Source of the DNA: Mesorhizobium huakuii
GTDB taxonomy: Bacteria; Pseudomonadota; Alphaproteobacteria; Rhizobiales; Rhizobiaceae
Assembly (NCBI RefSeq): GCF_014189455.1
Contig: NZ_CP050296.1
Location: forward strand, 1,612,001-1,676,000
Length of the DNA: 64,000 nucleotides
Direction of reading: 5' to 3'
Made by a program: the position numbers and the translations under genes. Below the pieces are notes generated by a model. It worked only from the letters and a program-made list of their open reading frames with translations. It searched no databases and was not told the DNA's origin. Positions 59,075 through 64,000 of the stretch are shown here, one piece after another. Within the stretch, counting starts at the first letter, position 1. Each line of letters opens with the position of its first letter.

Positions 59075-59542
59075 TTACGCAGCGGTCTTGGCCTCAATCT
59101 GCTTGGCCTTGGCCGGAGCCGAGGTGATCGCGATCTTGCGCGGCTTCAACTCCTCGGGAATGTTGCGCTTGAGGTCGACGAAGAGCAGGCCATTCTTCAG
59201 CGCGGCACCGACGACTTCAACGTGATCGGCAAGCTGGAAGCGGCGCTCGAAGGCCCTGGAGGCAATGCCGCGATAGAGCAGCTCGGAGCCTTCGCCGGTG
59301 CCCTCGTCCTTGCGCTCACCCTTCACGGTCAGCACATTGCGGTGGGCTTCGATCGAGATTTCCTCGTCCGAGAAGCCGGCGACCGCCATCGAAATCCGGT
59401 AGGAATCCTCACCGGTGCGCTCGATATTGTAGGGCGGATAGGTCTGCGCGCCATCGGGCTGCGCCAGCGAATCCAGCATTGTGAAGAGACGGTCGAAGCC
59501 GACGGTCGAGCGATAGAGCGGGGAAAAATCAACGTGACGCAT
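59075..59542 (-). CDS. Small heat-shock protein, Hsp20 family
   Basis: The 155-residue protein has an alpha-crystallin domain (about 38-130; YRISMAVAGFSDEEISIEAH, LKNGLLFVDLKRNIPEE) and a C-terminal PRKIAI extension with an IxI-like motif. Such proteins hold unfolding proteins under heat stress. GGAGAA precedes the ATG, and the leader shows a ROSE-like hairpin with an RpoH-type promoter further upstream. It resembles IbpA-class rhizobial HspA proteins. Confidence 0.94.
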   Translation of the reverse strand: MRHVDFSPLYRSTVGFDRLFTMLDSLAQPDGAQTYPPYNIERTGEDSYRISMAVAGFSDEEISIEAHRNVLTVKGERKDEGTGEGSELLYRGIASRAFERRFQLADHVEVVGAALKNGLLFVDLKRNIPEELKPRKIAITSAPAKAKQIEAKTAA

Positions 59543-59642
59543 GAGGTGTTCTCCTGTTGAGCAACATGGTTTGCGTATGGCCGGTGCGAAACCCGTAAGC
59601 GGCGTTTCGGCAGGACCAGCGGCCCCAACATTGGCGACCGCA
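59543..59642 (-). promoter_or_regulatory. ROSE-like RNA thermometer in the Hsp20 leader
   Basis: On the minus strand the leader ends TGTTGCTCAACAGGAGAACACC before ATG. UUGCU pairs with AGGAG of the ribosome site across a CAAC loop, with a central G-G opposition, exactly the arrangement of the ROSE element. An upstream hairpin (GGTTTCG...CGCAAACC) is also visible. Rhizobial hsp20 genes are known to use ROSE. Confidence 0.65.
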
Positions 59643-59648
59643 ACCCAC

Positions 59649-59677
59649 ATCTGGGGAGCGCCGGAAGGCATTTCAAG
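59649..59677 (-). promoter_or_regulatory. RpoH-type promoter for the Hsp20 gene
   Basis: On the minus strand CTTGAAA (59671-59677) and CCCCAGAT (59649-59656) are separated by 14 bases, fitting the alphaproteobacterial heat-shock sigma pattern. The start of transcription would lie near 59642, giving a leader of about 100 bases. Confidence 0.6.
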
Positions 59678-60023
59678 ATTTCGCCGTATGGCAAAAAGCG
59701 AAGCGCCCTGCCCTTGATGAACGGCAGATGAACCGTCGCTTCGGCGCCCGTTCAGGCAGCCGCCGCTAAAGTGACGTCAAGATCAAGGATTGGCGGCGCC
59801 GGAATTTACAGAGGCGCCGCAACGAGGCCGAACCGGGTGTTAACGTCCCTTCCTCCCGGATCGACAGAGGCCGGAAGCACGCCTTCGAGCGGCTTCCGGC
59901 CTTCCCCGTCGCAGTCCTGGCACAACCCGGATTTGCTTTGCTTTTGATGCGTTGGCGTCTATCACCTTGACGAGGCCAGCCGCGACAGGCTGGCACCTGA
60001 AGACGCCGAGCACAAAGCGCCGC
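59678..60023. other. Intergenic region with an unexplained hairpin
   Basis: The 346 bases hold an 11-base inverted repeat, AGGCCGGAAGC (59868-59878) and GCTTCCGGCCT (59892-59902), with a 13-base spacer and no T-run. No gene is visible. It presumably includes the promoter of the hydrolase gene. Confidence 0.4.
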
Positions 60024-61001
60024 ATGACGGACCTTTTCGACGACACGCCGCTTTTCCACGATACCGAGGGCAATCCGCGACCGGAAAACGCCACCGGCGG
60101 CTTCTTCGTCACGCGCGATCGCAAGAAGATCCGCTACGGCCTGTTCGCGGCGGTGACGCGTCCGATGCGGGGCACGGTGGTGCTGCTGTCCGGCCGCAAC
60201 GAGTGCATCGAGAAATATTTCGAAACCATCCGCGACCTTGCCGCCCGGGGTTTTGGCGTCGCCACGCTCGACTGGCGTGGCCAGGGCGATTCCGACCGGC
60301 TGATCCGCGATCGCCAGCGCGGCTATGTCCGCTCCTTCCGCGACTATACGGCCGATCTGGAGCAGTTTTTCGAGGAGATCGTGCTGCCCGATTGCCGCGG
60401 GCCGTATTACATCCTCGCCCATTCCGCAGGCGCAGTGATCGCGCTGCTTGCTGCGCCGTCGATGGTGAACCGCGTGCGCCGCATGGTGCTGATCGCGCCG
60501 TTCCTGACACTCCCCGACCTGCCGGTCTCGATCACGACGGTCCGCCGCATCTGTTCGATTTTCTGCGCTCTGGGCCTTGGCCGGCTCTATGCCGCCTGGG
60601 GTCCACGTCCCAGACACACGCTGCCTTTCGAGGCTAACAAGGTGACGTCGGATCCGCAGCGCTATCGCCGCAATACGCGCATCTATGAGGAGCACCCGCG
60701 AATGGCGCTTGGCGGCCCGACGATCCGCTGGCTGCAGGCAGCGGCGAAGGCGTCGGAAGCGGTCAGCGATCCAGACTTCATGGCAAGGATCCAGGTGCCG
60801 CTGCTGGTCGTCGCGGCCGGCGCCGACCAGGTCGTCTCGACCAGGGCGGTGGAAGCCTACGCCAGAAGTCTGAGGCTCGGTTCCCTGCTGATGATCGACG
60901 GCTCCAAGCATGAAATCCTGCAGGAAGTCGACCTCTACCGCGAACAATTCCTCGCCGCCTTCGACGCCTTCATCCCCGGCTCCGACGATCCGACGGCCTG
61001 A
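60024..61001 (+). CDS. Alpha/beta-hydrolase, monoacylglycerol-lipase/lysophospholipase type
   Basis: The 325-residue cytoplasmic hydrolase of the Hydrolase_4 (PldB) group has VVLLSGRNECIEKYFE (oxyanion region, about 52-67), DWRGQGDSDR (about 84-93), and a nucleophile elbow AHSAGA (about 133-138), where GxSxG is replaced by AHSAGA. The Asp (VVAAGADQVVST, about 280) and His (DGSKHEIL, about 300) complete the triad. It hydrolyses an unknown ester, probably a lysophospholipid. Confidence 0.9.
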   Translation: MTDLFDDTPLFHDTEGNPRPENATGGFFVTRDRKKIRYGLFAAVTRPMRGTVVLLSGRNECIEKYFETIRDLAARGFGVATLDWRGQGDSDRLIRDRQRGYVRSFRDYTADLEQFFEEIVLPDCRGPYYILAHSAGAVIALLAAPSMVNRVRRMVLIAPFLTLPDLPVSITTVRRICSIFCALGLGRLYAAWGPRPRHTLPFEANKVTSDPQRYRRNTRIYEEHPRMALGGPTIRWLQAAAKASEAVSDPDFMARIQVPLLVVAAGADQVVSTRAVEAYARSLRLGSLLMIDGSKHEILQEVDLYREQFLAAFDAFIPGSDDPTA

Positions 61002-61166
61002 CCGGCGCCGCGGTTCCTTCACAGGCCGGCATAGCTGACACACCGTTGTCAGGATGATCGATCGGCCGCGCCCCGCGGCACGCAAAGCGCTAAAGATTCT
61101 GACAGCCCGCGCTGCCCCGGAATGCTCATCTTAATGCGTCGAATTGAACGCCATGGAGATGAAATC

Positions 61167-61322
61167 ATGACCGAGAAAACCTGCGCCGCCTGCGATTGCC
61201 AGCTCGACGCCAACCCGATCCGCGTCAAGGTCGGCGGCAAGACCGTCGAGGTCTGCTGCGAGGAATGCGCGAAGGCGCTGAACGAGGCCGGCGCCTCGGC
61301 GGCCGGCGCGAGCGAGGATTGA
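61167..61322 (+). CDS. Small Cys-rich putative metal-binding protein
   Basis: The 51-residue product MTEKTCAACDCQL...VEVCCEECAKAL contains CxxCxC and CCxxC pairs about 30 residues apart, like a TRASH/YHS-type metal-binding module. ATG 61167 is chosen because GGAGATG lies 9 bases upstream; in-frame starts at 61122 and 61134 have no site. The DUF1127 gene begins 3 bases after the stop, so both are co-translated. The bound metal is unknown. Confidence 0.75.
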   Translation: MTEKTCAACDCQLDANPIRVKVGGKTVEVCCEECAKALNEAGASAAGASED

Positions 61323-61325
61323 GCC

Positions 61326-61562
61326 ATGCGCACCGATCACGCAGCGGCACAACGCCCGGCTGGCCAGGTCCCGGCGCCGCCGGTCCGCACCGAAACCATC
61401 CCGCAGGCCTTGCACACCCAATGCATCGCGGCAGCGAAATGGATCGCCCGCCAGATGGAGAAACGCCGAAGCCGGCTTGCCTTGCTGGAAATGACCGACG
61501 AACAGCTCAAGGACATCGGTCTGTCGCGCGGCCAGGCCTATTCGGAGTTCAGGCGGCGCTAA
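61326..61562 (+). CDS. DUF1127 family protein
   Basis: The 78-residue protein has an extended N-terminus and the C-terminal DUF1127 motif (about 43-78: RRSRLALLEMTDEQLKDIGLSRGQAYSEFRR). Short DUF1127 proteins of rhizobia and Agrobacterium are involved in RNA turnover and phosphate/carbon physiology; the function of this longer form is unknown. It follows the Cys-rich gene by 3 bases. Confidence 0.9.
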   Translation: MRTDHAAAQRPAGQVPAPPVRTETIPQALHTQCIAAAKWIARQMEKRRSRLALLEMTDEQLKDIGLSRGQAYSEFRRR

Positions 61563-61563
61563 A

Positions 61564-61607
61564 GCAATTCCGGGAAAAGTGGGAAGCGGTTTTCCCACGG
61601 GAATTGC
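61564..61607. repeat. Short palindromic repeat (GCAATTCC...GGAATTGC)
   Basis: GCAATTCCGGGAAAAGTGGG and CCCACGGGAATTGC are inverted arms around AAGCGGTTTT. The GGGAAAAGTGG...CGGTTTT core matches the related units at 18442 and 25724. Confidence 0.7.
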
Positions 61608-61781
61608 GTCAAAACAAAAAGCAGGAGCAGTTCGCCGATTCCATGAAACGGCGAACTGCTTCTGTGGGATTGAGAGGCGCTTGCCGAGAAGTCTCCTGAC
61701 AGGATTGGGCAGGCCGCTTGCGTAAACTGACCGTCGTCATTCCGGAATCGTTTTCCGGTACGAGGGAAGAGCACAACGGCT

Positions 61782-62612
61782 ATGTCGCAATTCACGGTTC
61801 ATCCGCTTCTGGACACCGGCACGGTCAGAGTGCGGGATGTCCTCTGCAGCGGCGAATGCCGGCATAGGAGCGATGAAGAGTGCACGGCGGCGACGCATCT
61901 GGTGTTTCCCTATCGCGGCGTCTTCGTGCGCCATGTCGGCCGCAATGACGCGGTCGCTGAAGCCAATCAGCTGCTGTTCTTCAATGAGGCCGAGCCTTAC
62001 CAGGTCAGCCATCCCGTCGAGGGCGGCGATGCCTGCCTCGACCTCGTCATCGAGGAAGGCCAATTGCGGGAACTGGCGCCGAAGGAGCAGCTGCGCTTTG
62101 GCGGCGTCCTGGCGTTTCGTCGCCAGCGCCGGCGCATCGATCCGCGCGCGCAGGCACTGGTGGCGCTGCTGCGCCACAGCCTGCGCCGCAACGTTGCGGA
62201 AACGCTGGAGGCCGAGACCCTGGCGCTGACACTGGTGCGGCGCTCGCTCGGCGAGCGTACCTCGCATGTCGCCGGGGCCAGCCCCGGACGGCAGAAGCTG
62301 GTCGACCGCGCCAAGCTCGTCCTGGCGTCGGACCTGTCGCGGCGCTGGACGCTGGCCGAGATTGCCGCCGAGGTCGGCGTTTCACCGGTTTATCTGACGC
62401 AGATGTTCCAGCAGGTCGAGGCCATGCCGCTCTATCGCTACCATCTGCGCCTGCGGCTGGCGCGCGCGCTCGACCTGCTCGGCCGCTACGACAATTTGAC
62501 CACGCTCGGCATGGATCTCGGCTTCTCCAGCCACAGCCATTTCAGTGCGTCGTTCAGGCAGGTCTACGGACGCACGCCGGCGGAGTTCCAGCGCTCGATC
62601 AAGCTGCGTTAG
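61782..62612 (+). CDS. AraC-family transcriptional regulator
   Basis: The 276-residue protein has a cupin-like N-terminal part (about 5-120: LVFPYRGVFVRHVG, ANQLLFFNEAEPYQVSHPV) and a C-terminal HTH_18 domain (about 165-272: WTLAEIAAEVGVSPVYLTQMF, LGMDLGFSSHSHFSASFRQ). No divergent or adjacent enzyme gene suggests a target, so its regulon is unknown. GAGGGAAGAGC precedes the ATG at some distance. Confidence 0.92.
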   Translation: MSQFTVHPLLDTGTVRVRDVLCSGECRHRSDEECTAATHLVFPYRGVFVRHVGRNDAVAEANQLLFFNEAEPYQVSHPVEGGDACLDLVIEEGQLRELAPKEQLRFGGVLAFRRQRRRIDPRAQALVALLRHSLRRNVAETLEAETLALTLVRRSLGERTSHVAGASPGRQKLVDRAKLVLASDLSRRWTLAEIAAEVGVSPVYLTQMFQQVEAMPLYRYHLRLRLARALDLLGRYDNLTTLGMDLGFSSHSHFSASFRQVYGRTPAEFQRSIKLR

Positions 62613-62637
62613 TGCGGTTCAAGCAAGCGCAGCGATA

Positions 62638-63426
62638 TCAGCCGCGCAAAGCCGCCATGGCGGCCGCATGCAACTCCGGTGTTGCCGCCGCCAGCACATC
62701 GCCGCCCTTTTCCGCCGGTCCGCCATCGAAGGTGGTGACGACGCCGCCGGCCTTCTCGATGATCGGGATCAGCGCCACGATATCGTAGGGCTTCAGGCCC
62801 GGATCGGCGACGATGTCGACGCTTCCCGATGCGATCATGGCGAAGGCATAGCAATCGGCACCGTAGCGGGCGAGTTGAACCTGCTTCTCGAACGCGTCAT
62901 AGCGGGTGCGTGCTTCGCCCTTGTACAGCGCCGGCGTCGTGGTGAACAGCGTGGCATCCGCCAGGCTGGTCGTCTTGCGGGTCGAAAGCCTGCGCGGGCC
63001 GCCCGGCCCCTCATAGTGCGAGCCCGAGGCGTTGGCGTAGAACAGTTCGCCGGTGAAGGGCTGCGCCATCATGCCGGCGACCGCGTCGCCGTCGACCGTC
63101 AGCCCGACCAGCGTCCCCCACACCGGCAGGCCGGAGATGAAGGCGCGCGTGCCGTCGATCGGATCGATCACCCAGACATGCCGGCTGGAGATGTTCTCGC
63201 TGCCGTGCTCCTCGCCGAGAATGCCATGGTCGGGATACTGCGCCGATATCAGCGCCCGGATGGCGCGTTCCGCCTCGCGGTCGGCTTCGGTGACCGGGTC
63301 GAAACTGCCCTTTTCCTTGTTGGCCACGGCACCCTGGGCGCGAAAGCGCGGCAAGGTCTCGGCCGCTGCCGCGTGCGCGATACGGCGCATGAAATCGATG
63401 CTGATATCCAACTGATTCTCCCGCAT
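62638..63426 (-). CDS. Inositol-monophosphatase-family phosphatase, histidinol-phosphatase (HisN)-like
   Basis: The 262-residue Mg2+/Li+-sensitive phosphatase has GEEHGSE (about 65-71), the metal-site motif WVIDPIDGTRAF (about 79-90) and GLKPYDIVALIPIIEKAGG (about 207-225). The family includes SuhB/IMPase and HisN; the sequence and gene neighbourhood in rhizobia favour HisN (histidine synthesis). ATG 63426 is chosen over a TTG at 63468. An MmgR-like sRNA is encoded divergently just upstream, as described for suhB loci. Confidence 0.88.
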   Translation of the reverse strand: MRENQLDISIDFMRRIAHAAAAETLPRFRAQGAVANKEKGSFDPVTEADREAERAIRALISAQYPDHGILGEEHGSENISSRHVWVIDPIDGTRAFISGLPVWGTLVGLTVDGDAVAGMMAQPFTGELFYANASGSHYEGPGGPRRLSTRKTTSLADATLFTTTPALYKGEARTRYDAFEKQVQLARYGADCYAFAMIASGSVDIVADPGLKPYDIVALIPIIEKAGGVVTTFDGGPAEKGGDVLAAATPELHAAAMAALRG

Positions 63427-63581
63427 TGCCGAGTGCCCAACTGGGCTCTGCCGACACTTTCCCGCCAAAACAAGCCTGTTTATCGATTTATTCGTCGCGA
63501 CAGCTGTTGCCCAAATGTCACATGAATGTCATCGAAACGCAATTTCCACATCACTCTGAATTAAAAAAGCCTGAAGGTCGC
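63427..63581. other. Promoter-containing region between HisN-like and sRNA genes
   Basis: The 155-base, AT-rich stretch lies between divergent transcripts and contains TCACATGAATGTCATCG. No gene is visible. Confidence 0.4.
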
Positions 63582-63609
63582 TTGACATTTGTGCACCGCA
63601 CAATACCCT
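63582..63609 (+). promoter_or_regulatory. Sigma-70-type promoter for the sRNA
   Basis: TTGACA (63582-63587) and TACCCT (63604-63609) are separated by 16 bases. Transcription should start near 63616. Confidence 0.65.
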
Positions 63610-63615
63610 CAATCT

Positions 63616-63700
63616 CGGACAGGTTTTCCTGTCCATGCCCTCCTTGGGCGTTTCCTCCCTAGACTTCGACCGTATCGTGCAAACGATGCGGTCTTTTTTT
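63616..63700 (+). ncRNA. mmgR: MmgR/suhB-motif (alpha-r8) type trans-acting sRNA
   Basis: A promoter at 63582-63609 is followed by a hairpin GGACAGG-TTTT-CCTGTCC, an unpaired CCTCCTTGGGCG and TTTCCTCCCTAG segment, and a terminator hairpin (GACCGTATCGT/ACGATGCGGTC, loop GCAA) with a seven-T run at 63694-63700. The size of about 85 nt, the UUUCCUCCC single-stranded motif and a location beside an inositol-monophosphatase-family gene match the conserved suhB RNA family known in Sinorhizobium as MmgR, which affects polyhydroxybutyrate accumulation. Family assignment is from recalled motifs, not a model search. Confidence 0.75.
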
Positions 63701-63716
63701 ACGCCGCGATTTCCAA

Positions 63717-63760
63717 TGCATGTCGCCCAAAAGTGCTTAGCGGTTCTGGGGCGACGACAT
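63717..63760. repeat. Short palindromic repeat (TGCATGTCGCCC...GACGACATCC)
   Basis: TGCATGTCGCCCAAAAGTGC and its near-inverse CGGTTCTGGGGCGACGACAT form a palindromic unit also seen reversed at 10764-10810 and as a half copy at 23039. Confidence 0.65.
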
Positions 63761-63781
63761 CCATGAAAACAAGACCCGATT

Positions 63782-64000
63782 TCACTCCGCCGCCAACGGC
63801 AGGTCGATGAAATGATGGTCGGGCATTGCCATCAGATCCGCTGAAAATCGCGTCAGATCGTCGGCCAGCGCGTCGAAGCCGGCGACCTTCTCGAATGTCC
63901 GTTCGTTCATGTAGAGCCCGCGATTGACCTCGATCTGCAGCGCATGCAGATGGCGCGCCGGGCGGCCGTAATGTTCGGTGATGAAGCCGCCGGCATAAGG
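63782..64000 (-). CDS. N-formylglutamate amidohydrolase, C-terminal part (5' end outside window)
   Basis: The minus-strand frame enters at 64000 and stops at TGA 63782-63784, giving 73 residues (PYAGGFITEHYGRPARHLHA, LQIEVNRGLYMNE, then ADLMAMPDHHF). PYxGG and the Q(I/V)E(V/I)NR motif are typical of the N-formylglutamate amidohydrolase family (histidine degradation or related), about 270-290 residues in full. The 5' part lies beyond the window. Confidence 0.85.
   Translation of the reverse strand, partial: PYAGGFITEHYGRPARHLHALQIEVNRGLYMNERTFEKVAGFDALADDLTRFSADLMAMPDHHFIDLPLAAE

Noticed and set aside
61117..61142. GGAAT...CGAATT as an EcfG (general stress) promoter before the Cys-rich gene
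   Set aside because: It misses the GGAAC and CGTT consensus at one or more key bases; too weak to report as a feature.

Overview
The window is a gene-dense, GC-rich chromosomal segment of a Rhizobiales alphaproteobacterium, most likely a Mesorhizobium or close relative. The evidence is the flagellar export order flhA-fliR followed by a CheL-type rod-binding gene, a Brucella-Omp10-like lipoprotein, homospermidine synthase with a type III ornithine decarboxylase, a ROSE-like heat-shock leader, an MmgR/suhB-type small RNA, and several families of short palindromic intergenic repeats. No prophage, insertion sequence, CRISPR array, tRNA or rRNA is visible. Species assignment is inference.

Layout. 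1-4.8 kb: end of a flagellar cluster (flhA 3' end, fliR, a coiled-coil protein, a Gre-family gene on the opposite strand, CheL-type rod-binding protein and two small flagellar-locus proteins). 4.8-10.8 kb: an SCP2 protein behind a palindromic promoter, a frameshifted secreted protein, an acetyltransferase, ornithine/lysine decarboxylase with a long structured leader, an amidase and a frameshifted LysR gene. 10.9-15.8 kb: metal handling (DUF1007 protein plus NicO/RcnA-type exporter, and a CDF exporter) around a DenD-type dehydrogenase. 15.8-23.5 kb: aminotransferase, YCII/DGPF protein, SDR enzymes, DUF533 protein, tRNA hydroxylase TrhO, KDPG aldolase and an AraC regulator. 23.5-29.5 kb: DUF882 protein, a sigma-54 response regulator and an M3 oligoendopeptidase. 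29.8-37.2 kb: a membrane/HhH protein, a tight operon pabB-pabC-YciI-DUF3445, a divergent LysR/SDR pair and homospermidine synthase. 37.3-49.8 kb: envelope functions (Omp10-like lipoprotein, LysM-tailed 5'-nucleotidase, SPFH/NfeD pair, KpsF, outer-membrane barrel, GalU, lytic transglycosylase) plus ferrochelatase. 49.8-57.4 kb: SGNH/DUF459 protein and glutamate synthase (gltD, gltB). 57.9-64 kb: threonine-aldolase-type enzyme, small heat-shock protein, alpha/beta hydrolase, two small proteins, AraC regulator, inositol-monophosphatase-family enzyme, an sRNA, and the 3' end of an N-formylglutamate amidohydrolase gene.

Connections. Ornithine decarboxylase makes putrescine and homospermidine synthase converts it to homospermidine. 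PabB/PabC supply p-aminobenzoate for folate and share an operon with a predicted formaldehyde-releasing N-demethylase. KpsF (Kdo precursor), GalU (UDP-glucose), the outer-membrane barrel and the transglycosylase serve the cell envelope.

The most notable non-genic signals are: (i) three copies of a 144-170 bp palindromic element at 3' gene ends, one of which supplies about the last 40 codons of galU; (ii) four apparent -1 frameshifts, each explained by one missing C or G in a C or G run, pointing to consensus errors or recent decay; (iii) candidate RNA regulators (decarboxylase leader, ROSE-like thermometer, MmgR-like sRNA). I found no clear, wholly new multi-gene system.
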